NCBI GenBank assembly: GCA_023419605.1
Contig: JAEZXR010000089.1
Coordinates: 1 to 64,000, forward strand
Direction of reading: 5' to 3'
From: Bacillota bacterium
Lineage (GTDB): Bacteria; Bacillota; Clostridia; Acetivibrionales; JAEZXR01
DNA length: 64,000 nt
Part shown: in pieces, positions 37,885 through 47,017 of the stretch
Layout of the letters: every line of letters starts with the position of its first letter
Position numbering within the stretch: position 1 is the first letter of the stretch
Notes under the pieces: generated by a model
What the model saw: only the letters and a program-made list of their open reading frames with translations
Database searches by the model: none
Told to the model about the DNA's origin: nothing
Program-made: the position numbers and the translations under genes

Positions 37885-38856
37885 CTACCATAGACTTGTT
37901 TGGCTGAGTTTGTTAGAAGCATAGTTCACTGCCGCCAGCAAAAGAAAATTAATAATGGAGTTAAAAAGGCCAATGGCCGTTGCAAAGGAAAAATCACCGG
38001 ACCCAATGGTCAAACCCACTTTATAGACATAGGTTGAAATCACTTCACTCTTCCCTAGATTCAAGTTGTTTTGCATCAGAAAAACTTTTTCAAAGCCTAC
38101 GTTCATTATGTTTCCTGCTGCTAAAATAAGCATAATGGTAGCCGTCGGCAATATGGACGGAAAGTCGATATGAAGTACCCGCTGGAACCGTGATGCACCA
38201 TCTATCTGCGCGGATTCATGGAGCTCTTCATCCACGGAAGATAGTGCAGCGATGTAGATAATACTGCTCCATCCGATGCTTTGCCATATCCCGGACCATA
38301 CATACAGGTGCGGGAAGGCATTGGGGTTGGCAAAGGCATCCGTAATCATGGAATCCGTAAAAAACAGATACAAGGCACCGATGGCCCCCGTTCTCGGGTT
38401 AAATAGCTGTATTATCATCCCTACCACCACCACCGTAGAGATAAAATGGGGCATATAGGATACCGTTTGCACAATTTTTTTATACCGTTGGCTTGTATAG
38501 GAATTCAGGATCAGGGCAAAAACAATGGGCAAAGGAAAAGAGGCTACCAGGCTGTAAAAGGATATGGAAATGGTATTCCAAAGGATGGAAGAAAACTGGT
38601 AAGAGTCAAAAAAGCGTTTAAAGTTTTCAAAACCAATCCATTTACTCCCCCAAATGCCCAGTGTAAAATCATATTCTTTAAATGCGATTTGGATTCCAGC
38701 CATGGGTACATAGGCAAAAATAATAATGAATATAAGAGCGGGCAGAAGGAATACATACAGCTGCCAATTCGATAAATACTCCTTTTTAAAATTTATAGCA
38801 AACTTTTCTTTTCGGCTTATCGGAGAAACCAGACCCTTTTGATTCATTGACTGCAT
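37885..38856 (-). CDS. carbohydrate ABC transporter permease (LplB type)
   Basis: 323 aa with six membrane segments after a basic N-terminus. VPMAGIQIAFKEYDFTLGIW is characteristic of the LplB subfamily, which takes up complex, often uronic-acid or rhamnose containing saccharides. The EAA loop is HESAQIDGASRFQRVLHIDF. It lies between the solute-binding protein and the second permease. Confidence 0.93.
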   Translation of the reverse strand: MQSMNQKGLVSPISRKEKFAINFKKEYLSNWQLYVFLLPALIFIIIFAYVPMAGIQIAFKEYDFTLGIWGSKWIGFENFKRFFDSYQFSSILWNTISISFYSLVASFPLPIVFALILNSYTSQRYKKIVQTVSYMPHFISTVVVVGMIIQLFNPRTGAIGALYLFFTDSMITDAFANPNAFPHLYVWSGIWQSIGWSSIIYIAALSSVDEELHESAQIDGASRFQRVLHIDFPSILPTATIMLILAAGNIMNVGFEKVFLMQNNLNLGKSEVISTYVYKVGLTIGSGDFSFATAIGLFNSIINFLLLAAVNYASNKLSQTSLW

Positions 38857-38949
38857 TTGTGAACTCTCCCTTCTTATGAAGATGGCAGCTTTGGAATCAT
38901 AAGTGAGCGGTTATGATTCCAAAACCCTTTACTTCAAAATCGCTATCTT

Positions 38950-40617
38950 CTATTTGGTCCTGTCATAAGCCGTTTGTGATGCAGCCAGATAGTCTGCCAG
39001 TCCCATCTTATTCAGTTCTGAGATATAACTGTCCCACTGGGATAAGGGTTTATTCCCGGTAATAAAAGCAACTGCTGCTTCCTTCACATAGGTATCGATC
39101 GCTGTTTTACTATTGGCGATCTTTTTCAATTCTTCCGGGGTATAGCTTAGACGGGTGATGACTTGCTTCGGGAAAGCAGGCGTATAGTATTTTGCATATG
39201 CCGGTTGAAAATTCGGTGCAGCATTGGGATTGGGCTCATTTTTCTTGTTGGATGAAGCTGATTTGGCATCGATAAGGGGCCGATAGGAAGGCGTAGCCTC
39301 TTGCCAATTGTCGTTTTGCGGGAATCCCCAGGCCTTCGGATTTAAGATTGCAATTTTTGTTTTAAGACCTTCACTCTCTTCGAATTCTCCTAAATATTGA
39401 GCCGTTATAGCAGGGTCATCCGTCCAATCGACTCCTTTTTCGCCAAAGCGGCTTATTTTCGAAACTTCCGTATCCAGCATGTAATCTCCAACTTTAAAGG
39501 CGATTTCAGGGTTTTTACAATCCTTTGTAATATACCAGAAACGTTCCGGCAATGTTGGGTTTTGCGGCGTATAGGCAACTCCCTTGGGCCCTTTTACAGG
39601 TCCCAATAACGTCATCTTGTTCTCCAATTCATTCACTGCGAAAGAGCTATAGCTGCCCGATGCTACGGCTCCGGCCATACCACCTTTCACATTGATCAGC
39701 GCTTTCATTTGCGTTTGATCCTGTGTAAAGCTCAGAGGAGACAGTAAACCCTCCTTCACCAGTTTGTTCATGTATTCCAATCCCTGTTTCCATTCCGGCT
39801 GTGTAAAGGACGCCAGTATTTTTTCATCTTTCACGTCCAGATAACTCTTATCCGGGTTTGCGTATATAAAAGAATTCATCAGATAGACCATAGGATTTTG
39901 AGCCCAGCCGTCTTTAGAACCTACAATGCCGATTTCATCTTTTTTACCGTTGCCATTAGGGTCCTTCTCCACAAAGGCTTTTAGCACATCATAAAGTTCA
40001 TCCGTGGTGGCAGGCGTTTTTAGATTCAATTTTGTCATCCACTCGGAATTCACCCAGAATCGGTTCGGTCCTTCATTCCAAGAAAACGGAGTGTATTTGA
40101 ATAAGGAATAGACACTGCCGTTGGAAAGCTTCAAATTTTTAAGGATGAAATCCTTTTCCGGAATTTTATTGAAGTTAACGGCAATAGAAGGGTTTTTATA
40201 ATAATCATCCAGTTTGACAAAGATTCCTTTAGTAGCATAATCATACGCTGCGACTTCATCCAGTACACCGTTGACAACATCCGGTAAGGTAGTTCCGGAG
40301 GAAACCATCAGCGCCAGTTTTGTTTTCGCCTCATCAGCCTTGTTGGGCAATTGTAAAAATTCCAGATTTACGTTCATGGCTTTTTCTACCATCAGCGTAT
40401 ATTTATTTGTGTCAAAATTCTCAACATTAGGCTGGGTTTGCAATGCAACCGTAATTTTTGTCGGTTCATTGGTAGAAGCAGTTTGCTGTGTTCCCTTTGG
40501 CGTTTCTTTTGGGGTTCCATTGGATGACTTACATCCGGATAATGCTCCTATTAACATCGCCAAGACTACTGCTGCAGACACCATTTTCTTAAGTGGCATA
40601 GGGCTTTGTTTTTTCAT
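38950..40617 (-). CDS. extracellular solute-binding lipoprotein (LplA type)
   Basis: 555 aa, the large size of the LplA group. The signal peptide ends in the lipobox LSGC with lipidated Cys29, followed by a Ser/Thr/Lys linker. The rest is a type-1 extracellular solute-binding domain, with YYKNPSIAVNFNKIPEKDFI and DPNGNGKKDEIGIVG, the latter a calcium-loop-like DxNxNGxxD found in this subfamily. It captures oligosaccharides for the two permeases downstream. Tyr-rich C-terminus. Single transcription unit likely starts in the gap at 40618-40761. Confidence 0.92.
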   Translation of the reverse strand: MKKQSPMPLKKMVSAAVVLAMLIGALSGCKSSNGTPKETPKGTQQTASTNEPTKITVALQTQPNVENFDTNKYTLMVEKAMNVNLEFLQLPNKADEAKTKLALMVSSGTTLPDVVNGVLDEVAAYDYATKGIFVKLDDYYKNPSIAVNFNKIPEKDFILKNLKLSNGSVYSLFKYTPFSWNEGPNRFWVNSEWMTKLNLKTPATTDELYDVLKAFVEKDPNGNGKKDEIGIVGSKDGWAQNPMVYLMNSFIYANPDKSYLDVKDEKILASFTQPEWKQGLEYMNKLVKEGLLSPLSFTQDQTQMKALINVKGGMAGAVASGSYSSFAVNELENKMTLLGPVKGPKGVAYTPQNPTLPERFWYITKDCKNPEIAFKVGDYMLDTEVSKISRFGEKGVDWTDDPAITAQYLGEFEESEGLKTKIAILNPKAWGFPQNDNWQEATPSYRPLIDAKSASSNKKNEPNPNAAPNFQPAYAKYYTPAFPKQVITRLSYTPEELKKIANSKTAIDTYVKEAAVAFITGNKPLSQWDSYISELNKMGLADYLAASQTAYDRTK

Positions 40618-40644
40618 ACTGTCTTCCTCCTGAATACTATTTTT

Positions 40645-40661
40645 GTAAATGCACCATTTAC
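40645..40661. promoter_or_regulatory. palindrome upstream of the solute-binding protein gene
   Basis: GTAAATG-CAC-CATTTAC, seven-base perfect arms, about 20 bases upstream of the ribosome site. Candidate regulator site or mRNA hairpin. Confidence 0.4.
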
Positions 40662-40719
40662 ATTCTCATTCTACTTGCAATGCGTGGTACATTTAAACAC
40701 TTACTACTCGTTTTCACTG

Positions 40720-40732
40720 TCATACAGTATGA
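40720..40732. promoter_or_regulatory. palindrome in the same gap, candidate AraC-type or other operator
   Basis: TCATACAGTATGA, six-base perfect arms around A, with ACTGTCA and ACTGTCA direct copies flanking it. It lies 100 bases upstream of the lipoprotein gene, where the neighbouring AraC-type sensor could bind. Confidence 0.4.
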
Positions 40733-40761
40733 TTTAACACTGTCACTTTCTAAAAGCTCTG

Positions 40762-43071
40762 TCAAATTGTAAGATCTCTCCTATTTTCCCGCCAAACAGT
40801 AGGTGAAACCGCATGCTTTTTTGAAAAAGCACGGTAAAAAGTATTCTCACTTCCAAATCCGCACAGCTTTAGGATTTGACTATTTGAGCACTCCGTTTCC
40901 AACAAGAGCCGCTCTGCGTTTGCAATCCTGACTTCTTCTATAAATTTACCCAGGCTTTTTCCTGTTTGCTCTTTAACGAAAGAAAATACATACTTTTCCG
41001 ATATCAATAATTCCAACGCGATACTGCTTGCGGATAGATTTATATCCGCATAGTGGGTATGAATATATTCCACGATATCAACTTTCAATTTTTCATTATT
41101 ACTTCTTCTATTATTCATAACAATATCACATAAGCTAATAGCTATGCTGTATAACTCGTTAAATAATTTTGTAATATCGCTAATATGCTCATATTCGGGC
41201 AATACCAGATTTAACGGCTTCTCCGTCTCTAATTTTTCATTGATAATCCCTCGGTGTGTGTTGTATACAATTTGCCGGAAGGAAAAGAATATTTGCAGAT
41301 GTTCCTGTTCCGTCATTGAACATTGGGTTAATTTTTTTAAACTATCGGAAAAAATCTGTGAAACCGTATTTTTTTCTCCAGCCACAATAGCATCGTAGAG
41401 CCTTATTAAGGCTCCAATATCAAAAACCTTCTTATCAGAATACTCTTGTATCGGCTCATATACATACACACCGCTGGAAATATAATTTTCATTCATACTG
41501 ATTGCATATTTCGCTTGTTGATATGCAATTTTGGAATTTTTCATGTCGCACACGATACGGCTGAGTCCGATGTTTATTGTTATAGGTATTTGCAGGTTTA
41601 CATTGATGGTTCGAATCAATTCTGTTAACTGATATTTTATACTATTGATATCGCAGCTATCTTCTTTGTTGAAGAATATTACAAATATGGATTCATTTTT
41701 AAGGAGATTGATTGCCGTAAAGGTATTTTTCATGGATACCTTGAAGGTATTTTCAATCTCTACGGCAATGTTTTGTTGAATTGTTTCCTCTACTCCGTGT
41801 ACATCATCGATTCTATATACGACTTTGGCTACACAAAATTGATCAAAGCCGTTATTAAAATAGCGTTCTACTTCTCTTTTTTCATCCTCCGTATAGACTC
41901 CGAGAATCAGCAAATTTTTTAGTACAGAGCTTTTTATAGAGTCATTTAAAGCCTCTATTTTGCAGAGTTGTTCCTCATTAATGGTGCTTATTTTCGTAAT
42001 TGCATTATTGATATAGGAATATTCATTGCTACTGGTAAAGATGGTTTTGGTTGCTTTTGACGTAACTTCTACCAATTTTTTAATCCATAGGGCTTCTTTC
42101 ATGGAAAAGAGTAAGCATAGTAATAGTATGACCAAAGTCCCTATCACTACATAAAGTATTACTAACTCCAATAAAGAATTTATGTTCTTTTTAAATAAAA
42201 TCAAAGGTACTCCTACCACTGTGCACAGCCCCAGCTTATCACTCGTATAGGTTAGTGTTATAAATCTTTTTGAAGACAGAGTAATTTCGTCTAAATTTTT
42301 CACACCCTGCAGGCCTTCATTTTTTGAATAATTATGTGCAAATATAAGCTTGCCCTCGTTATCTGTAATATAGCTAAAGCATTCTCCCCGTTGGTCCTCA
42401 TGCAGTATCTTGTTGATAATATCCTCTTTATCAAAAACACAGGCCATAATACTTTTTTGGTCAATAGAATTAAAGTATGAATTATTTATGAGACAAGTTA
42501 CCCCTTCAAAAGACTCCCGTTTGTAATAGGAAGAAAAAAACTGCTGTGCCGGCAAGAATTTAACCACATAGTTTTCCTTAAACAACTGGTCATACCATTC
42601 ATTCACGGACAAGTTTTCATATTTTAAGTACTTTGAGTACACATCGGCATTGTTATCAGAAGCTATATAGTTCGAAATAAAGATTGGATTATCCTTAAAC
42701 ATCACGTATACATTGGATAGCATGTCCTGTGTTAAGGATAAACTTTTAAATTTGTGTTGCAGGGTATTAATATCAACATAATACTCGCTGGAAGGAAACC
42801 CTTTTAAAAAAAATATCTGCCGGAAGGTATCTTCATTTCGCAGTAAATTGGCTATTTCCTGGGCTTTTATAACCTGAGATTCCAGGGAAACTACCCCTTC
42901 TTTCAGCTTCGTACTGCTTTTTTCAATGGTCAATTGTTTCGCTAAGGTATAGGATTTTAGAAGTAAGGGCACAACCATCAGAATCAGAATTGCAAGAATG
43001 GAAATATACTTTATACAGCGCTTTGTAAAGATAACAAATGTCTTATTTCTTTCCATTATTTTATCCAACAT
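40762..43071 (-). CDS. membrane sensor with AraC-type DNA-binding domain (YesS-like)
   Basis: 769 aa from ATG 43071 (GGAGGG eight bases upstream). Two membrane segments (about 20-41 and 300-323) bracket an extracellular sensing domain of about 260 residues; a short HAMP-like region and a GGDEF-like or YesN-type middle follow; the last ~105 residues form the AraC helix-turn-helix pair with LSASSIALELLISEKYVFSF and ILKLCGFGSENTFYRAFSKK. This one-protein layout is typical of YesS-type regulators of polysaccharide-use clusters: an outside ligand controls DNA binding without a kinase. It lies directly upstream of the lipoprotein-permease-lyase genes and probably activates them. Confidence 0.88.
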   Translation of the reverse strand: MLDKIMERNKTFVIFTKRCIKYISILAILILMVVPLLLKSYTLAKQLTIEKSSTKLKEGVVSLESQVIKAQEIANLLRNEDTFRQIFFLKGFPSSEYYVDINTLQHKFKSLSLTQDMLSNVYVMFKDNPIFISNYIASDNNADVYSKYLKYENLSVNEWYDQLFKENYVVKFLPAQQFFSSYYKRESFEGVTCLINNSYFNSIDQKSIMACVFDKEDIINKILHEDQRGECFSYITDNEGKLIFAHNYSKNEGLQGVKNLDEITLSSKRFITLTYTSDKLGLCTVVGVPLILFKKNINSLLELVILYVVIGTLVILLLCLLFSMKEALWIKKLVEVTSKATKTIFTSSNEYSYINNAITKISTINEEQLCKIEALNDSIKSSVLKNLLILGVYTEDEKREVERYFNNGFDQFCVAKVVYRIDDVHGVEETIQQNIAVEIENTFKVSMKNTFTAINLLKNESIFVIFFNKEDSCDINSIKYQLTELIRTINVNLQIPITINIGLSRIVCDMKNSKIAYQQAKYAISMNENYISSGVYVYEPIQEYSDKKVFDIGALIRLYDAIVAGEKNTVSQIFSDSLKKLTQCSMTEQEHLQIFFSFRQIVYNTHRGIINEKLETEKPLNLVLPEYEHISDITKLFNELYSIAISLCDIVMNNRRSNNEKLKVDIVEYIHTHYADINLSASSIALELLISEKYVFSFVKEQTGKSLGKFIEEVRIANAERLLLETECSNSQILKLCGFGSENTFYRAFSKKHAVSPTVWRENRRDLTI

Positions 43072-43223
43072 GATAATTTCCCTCCATGTAAAATGGTATG
43101 AGTTCATTATATGCCTTTTTATAATTTCCCGCCGAAGGAAAAGAAAAGTTCGTGAAATAACCTATTTGGGGTATGACTGTATTCGTACAAGGACTTGTCC
43201 TTTTTAACTACATGGTTCTTTAA

Positions 43224-43254
43224 ATGAAATCGAGTAATTTCATGTACCATTATA
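43224..43254 (-). promoter_or_regulatory. probable promoter and operator of the sensor-regulator gene
   Basis: TGTTATAAT is an extended -10 box on the minus strand; the -35 box is weak. The hairpin ATGAAAT/ATTTCAT directly follows it and is placed where a repressor or autoregulator would bind. Confidence 0.5.
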
Positions 43255-43335
43255 ACAGAAGATATGCCTCAAATCCAGTATCTATAAGAAAAAGGAGGCT
43301 TTTGAACTGCTGAAACGGCTAATGGATTTTTCAGC

Positions 43336-43373
43336 AAAAATAAAAACCGGAACAGGCCTTAGTAGGCAGTTCC
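43336..43373 (-). terminator. terminator of the rimM-trmD unit
   Basis: GGAAC-GCC pairs with GGC-GTTCC around six bases, followed by GGTTTTTATTTTT on the minus strand. It ends trmD transcription before the inserted cassette. Confidence 0.82.
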
Positions 43374-43482
43374 AGCTATTTTATCAAAACACCTCTTTAC
43401 ATAAGATTTATATAATTTGCGATGAATCGTCGGCTGCATGATTCTTAAATCGGCAGTTACTCCTCGCGCTATATAGAAGGGT

Positions 43483-44205
43483 TTACTCCTCCAACAATTT
43501 CCGGTCTTCTTTTCCCAGTTCTATTTTCTCAAACAAATCCGGTCTTTTTTTATAAGTACGTTTCAGCGACTGCTGCCTTCTCCATTTCTGGATGTTGGCA
43601 TGATGCCCATTCATCAGAACCTCTGGCACCTTTCTACCGTTAAACTCATGAGGTCTGGTATACTGCGGATATTCCAGAAGACCATTGAAATGCGACTCCT
43701 CAGAGTAGGAGTCCTCACTGGCTAAAACGCCAGGAACCAACCGGCTGACGCAGTCAATCAGAACCATGGCGGGTAATTCGCCACCGGTAAGCACATAATC
43801 ACCAATGGAAATCTCCTCATCTACAATTTCCTCAATGACTCTCTCATCGATACCTTCATAATGTCCGCACAGCAGAATCAGGTGCTTCTCCTGCATCAAT
43901 TTCTGTGCCATCTGTTGCGTCAGAACTCTTCCCTGAGGACTCATATAGATGACCTTGGGCTTATAATCCAATCCCTCAACAATAGACCGATAGGCATCAT
44001 AGATGGGCTGTACGGTCATCACCATGCCTTTCCCGCCGCCATAGGGGTAATCATCTACCTTTTTATGTTTATTGGCAGAAAAGTCACGGATATTGATGGC
44101 ATTTACCGAAACCAAACCATTTTCCTGGGCTCTTCCGATAATGCTCTCGCCTAGGACCGACTGAATCAGCTCCGGGAATAATGTCAGTACGTCAAACTTC
44201 ATCAT
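43483..44205 (-). CDS. trmD: tRNA (guanine-N1-)-methyltransferase
   Basis: 240 aa. The trefoil-knot SAM site is seen in YMSPQGRVLTQQMAQ, LLCGHYEGIDERVIE and IGDYVLTGGELPA; SEESHFNGLLEYPQYTRP binds tRNA. It methylates G37 next to the anticodon. The start overlaps the rimM end by 14 bases. In most Firmicutes rplS follows immediately; here a terminator and an 8-kb cassette follow. Confidence 0.97.
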   Translation of the reverse strand: MMKFDVLTLFPELIQSVLGESIIGRAQENGLVSVNAINIRDFSANKHKKVDDYPYGGGKGMVMTVQPIYDAYRSIVEGLDYKPKVIYMSPQGRVLTQQMAQKLMQEKHLILLCGHYEGIDERVIEEIVDEEISIGDYVLTGGELPAMVLIDCVSRLVPGVLASEDSYSEESHFNGLLEYPQYTRPHEFNGRKVPEVLMNGHHANIQKWRRQQSLKRTYKKRPDLFEKIELGKEDRKLLEE

Positions 44206-44710
44206 CCAACAGTCCTTTCGGCAGGATTACATTTATTTTTTTATCTTCAAGGGATATCCTCTCAACCACGCTTTTAATGGCAGGTATAAGTATCTCCCGA
44301 TTTTTTTCATTTCGAACTACATAGACATCATTGGCGCCTGTTTGGAGGACATCCTTTAAAATGCCCAGACTGCGCCCATTTTCGTCAATGATTTCACAGC
44401 CAAGAATGTCGCAGACAAAATAGGAGTTCTTCGGAAGCTTTACCGCATCCTTTCGCTCAATTTTTATAACGGTCTCCTTTAATGCCTCTGCTGTCTCCAT
44501 GTCATTGATTTCTTTAAATTTTATGATGACCGTATTTTTGAAGAACTTTACACCGGAAATGTGGTATGTCTCCAAGCCGGAAGGCCTGTCGAGATAAACC
44601 TGTTTCAGCTTTCTGTACCTTTCCGGGTCATCTGTGAAAGGTATCACTTTAACTTCTCCTTTGACACCATGGGTATTTATGATCTTTCCTATATCAAGAT
44701 AACCTTCCAT
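44192..44710 (-). CDS. rimM: 16S rRNA processing protein RimM
   Basis: 172 aa from ATG 44710, with GAGGTG six bases upstream. The N-terminal RimM domain starts YLDIGKIINTHGVKGEVKVI; the C-terminal PRC barrel has YFVCDILGCEIIDENGRSLG and ends in DVYVVRNEKNREILIPAIKS. It assists 30S head assembly near S19. A terminator separates it from khpA upstream, so rimM-trmD probably has its own start or depends on read-through. Confidence 0.95.
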   Translation of the reverse strand: MEGYLDIGKIINTHGVKGEVKVIPFTDDPERYRKLKQVYLDRPSGLETYHISGVKFFKNTVIIKFKEINDMETAEALKETVIKIERKDAVKLPKNSYFVCDILGCEIIDENGRSLGILKDVLQTGANDVYVVRNEKNREILIPAIKSVVERISLEDKKINVILPKGLLDDEV

Positions 44711-44820
44711 GTTTCTCACCTCAGTAAATGTCCTTTCATTTCGTGTAATAGAGTAAGTGAAGTAAACTCTGTCTGCTAGTTATATATGTAATAGGATGAT
44801 TAAATCCAGTCGGCTATATA

Positions 44821-44852
44821 CAATAAAAAGGCGTTTCTACGCCTTTTTATTG
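44821..44852 (-). terminator. terminator between khpA and rimM
   Basis: CAATAAAAAGGCG and CGCCTTTTTATTG form a 13-bp perfect stem around six bases. The khpA stop codon and last codon lie within it. It splits rpsP-khpA from rimM-trmD. Confidence 0.88.
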
Positions 44853-45077
44853 TATTATTTCAACTACCACTCTTTTATTTTCCTTAACAGCCGCAGCTTT
44901 TACAACTGTACGTATCGCTTTGGCTATTCTGCCCTGTTTACCGATTACTTTGCCCATATCATCCTTAGCAACCCGTAATTCGAGAATGATGGACTTTTCT
45001 CCATCAACCTCGTTTACGCTTACCTCTTCCGGGTAGTCAACCAGGGCCTTTGCTACTGTTTCTAGAAGCTCTTTCAT
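44847..45077 (-). CDS. khpA: KH-domain RNA-binding protein KhpA
   Basis: 76 aa, a single type II KH domain. The GxxG loop reads GKQGRIAKAIRT (near residue 44-55). KhpA forms a dimer or pairs with KhpB/Jag and binds RNA, affecting cell division and elongation in Firmicutes. Conserved position between rpsP and rimM, 31 bases after rpsP. Confidence 0.95.
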   Translation of the reverse strand: MKELLETVAKALVDYPEEVSVNEVDGEKSIILELRVAKDDMGKVIGKQGRIAKAIRTVVKAAAVKENKRVVVEIIQ

Positions 45078-45108
45078 AAAATTACCTCCTGGAAACTGTA
45101 TTTAAAAG

Positions 45109-45354
45109 TTACTGAATAACACCAACCTTTTTCAACAGTGATTTCACTGTATCCGTAGGCTGCGCGCCATTTTTCAGCCATTGTGCTGCCTTTTCAGTAT
45201 CTATTTGAACTTTGGCCGGTTCAGCGATAGGATCGTATGTTCCTATTTCTTCAATGAACCTTCCATCACGAGGATATCTTGAATCAGCTACAACAACTCT
45301 ATAGAAAGGGTTCTTCTTAGCACCCAATCTTTTTAATCTGATTTTAACTGCCAT
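45109..45354 (-). CDS. rpsP: 30S ribosomal protein S16
   Basis: 81 aa. MAVKIRLKRLGAKKNPFYRV and DSRYPRDGRFIEEIGTYDP are the S16 hallmark. It binds 16S rRNA early in assembly. Ribosome site GGGGGGAGGTG precedes the ATG. The gap to ffh (160 bases) holds an inverted repeat of AATTG-words. Confidence 0.97.
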   Translation of the reverse strand: MAVKIRLKRLGAKKNPFYRVVVADSRYPRDGRFIEEIGTYDPIAEPAKVQIDTEKAAQWLKNGAQPTDTVKSLLKKVGVIQ

Positions 45355-45388
45355 CTTTTTTCACCTCCCCCCAGGAAATTTGTTTAAT

Positions 45389-45514
45389 GTAAAATTGCGA
45401 ATTGGAAATAGAGAATGACCAATTTGCAATATACTTTTACTGCTGATTTTAAAAAGGAAAATTGCCAGTCGCACTACAACCATTCTCAATTTTCCATTTT
45501 CAATTCTCAATTAC
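45389..45514. repeat. inverted repeat of AATTG/GAGAATG words between ffh and rpsP
   Basis: Left arm AAAATTGCGAATTGGAAATA then GAGAATG; right arm CATTCTCAATTTTCCATTTT then CAATTCTCAATTAC. The arms pair imperfectly around about 60 bases. The same words occur in one arm at 10684-10716. Confidence 0.75.
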
Positions 45515-46864
45515 CTAAAACGGTAATTTAAATTTTCCTTTTCCAAACCCTTTTTTCTGGTGTTTTCCCATGTCGGACATCATTTTGAAGAGTTTTTTCA
45601 TTTCTTCAAAGTCTTTCAGGAGTTTGTTTACTTCCTGAATGGTTGTTCCGCTTCCAGCGGCAATACGCTTTCTACGGCTTCCGTTGATGATGTTGGGGTC
45701 ATTACGCTCATGCTTTGTCATGGACTTGATAATGGCTTCAACATGGGCCATTTTCTTTTCGTCCACTTCCACATTTTCAAGCGCTTTTGTATTCATTCCC
45801 GGGATCATTCCCAGAACCTGGTTTAAAGGACCCATCTTCTTTACCTGCTGCATCTGGTCAAGGAAGTCTTCCAGCGTAAACTGCTGTGTACGCATCTTCT
45901 TTTCCATTTCCAGCGCCTTTTTTTCATCGAAAGCTTCCTGGGCCTTTTCGATTAAGCTGAGGACGTCACCCATCCCAAGGATGCGTGAAGCCATTCGTTC
46001 CGGGTGGAAAGGTTCCAAATCACTGAGCTTCTCTCCCATACCCGCAAACTTGATAGGCTTGCCGGTTACAGCTTTTACGGAAAGGGCTGCGCCGCCCCTT
46101 GTGTCGCCATCCAGCTTGGTTAAAATAACACCGTCAACTCCCAACTTTTCATTGAAGCTTTGGGCTACATTGACAGCATCCTGGCCTGTCATGGAGTCAA
46201 CCACCAGGAGAATTTCGTGGGGACGCACCGAGTGCTTTATATTCACCAGTTCATCCATCAACGCTTCATCAATGTGAAGACGACCGGCTGTATCGATAAT
46301 CACCAGATCATTCTGGTGAGTTTTCGCATGCTCTATCGCTGCTTTTGCTATATCCACGGGATTCATTTTGTCACCCATGCTAAATACAGGCACACCCAAT
46401 TGATTCCCTAATACCTGCAGCTGTTTGATAGCAGCAGGCCTGTACACATCACAGGCAACCAGCAAAGGGGTTTTTCCCTGTTTTCTCAGCAGGTTCGCCA
46501 GTTTACCTGTTGCGGTGGTTTTACCCGCACCCTGCAATCCGACCATCATATATACCGTTGGCGGTTTTGCAGCAAAGGTAACTTTACTCTGGCTTCTACC
46601 CATCAAATCGATCAGTTCGTCATGGACGATCTTTACAACGTGCTGGCCTGGGGTCAAACTTTCCAATACATCCTGGCCAACTGCCCTTTCGGACACCTTA
46701 TTTATAAAATCCTTTACTACCTTAAAGTTAACGTCAGCTTCAAGAAGGGCAAGCTTAATTTCCCTCATCATTTCCTTAACGTCCTTTTCCGAAACCCTCG
46801 TCTGGCCGCGGAACTTTTTCATCGTTTCCTGAAGCTTCCCGGATAATCCTTCAAAAAGAGCCAT
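45515..46864 (-). CDS. ffh: signal recognition particle protein Ffh
   Basis: 449 aa. N domain (about 1-90), G domain with GLQGAGKTTATGKLA (near 107), DTAGRLHID (near 190) and TKLDGDTRGGAAL (near 248), and a Met-rich M domain (about 300-430: QMQQVKKMGPLNQVLGMIPG, RRKRIAAGSGTTIQEVN). It binds signal peptides and SRP RNA and docks with FtsY. YlxM, encoded just upstream, is its usual companion. Confidence 0.97.
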   Translation of the reverse strand: MALFEGLSGKLQETMKKFRGQTRVSEKDVKEMMREIKLALLEADVNFKVVKDFINKVSERAVGQDVLESLTPGQHVVKIVHDELIDLMGRSQSKVTFAAKPPTVYMMVGLQGAGKTTATGKLANLLRKQGKTPLLVACDVYRPAAIKQLQVLGNQLGVPVFSMGDKMNPVDIAKAAIEHAKTHQNDLVIIDTAGRLHIDEALMDELVNIKHSVRPHEILLVVDSMTGQDAVNVAQSFNEKLGVDGVILTKLDGDTRGGAALSVKAVTGKPIKFAGMGEKLSDLEPFHPERMASRILGMGDVLSLIEKAQEAFDEKKALEMEKKMRTQQFTLEDFLDQMQQVKKMGPLNQVLGMIPGMNTKALENVEVDEKKMAHVEAIIKSMTKHERNDPNIINGSRRKRIAAGSGTTIQEVNKLLKDFEEMKKLFKMMSDMGKHQKKGFGKGKFKLPF

Positions 46865-47017
46865 TTCTACACCTCCTGTTCTATGGGAGAGTGGAGAGAC
46901 TACTTCCGCTTTTGTGCGAGCCCTTCACGGCTTTCCTATAGGATATAGCACAATTATAGCAGAAATTATCTTTTCACCGACCCTGTGCTTTTGCAGCAAG
47001 GGGCCCCTTCCCATTGG

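Larger units (their letters stand above)
43108..43482. other. intergenic between trmD and the polysaccharide cassette
   Basis: Contains the trmD terminator (43336-43373), a probable minus-strand -10 box TATAAT at 43249-43254 with extended TG, and a palindrome ATGAAAT-CGAGTA-ATTTCAT at 43224-43243 that would overlap the sensor gene's start of transcription. No ORF with a ribosome site was found. Confidence 0.6.
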
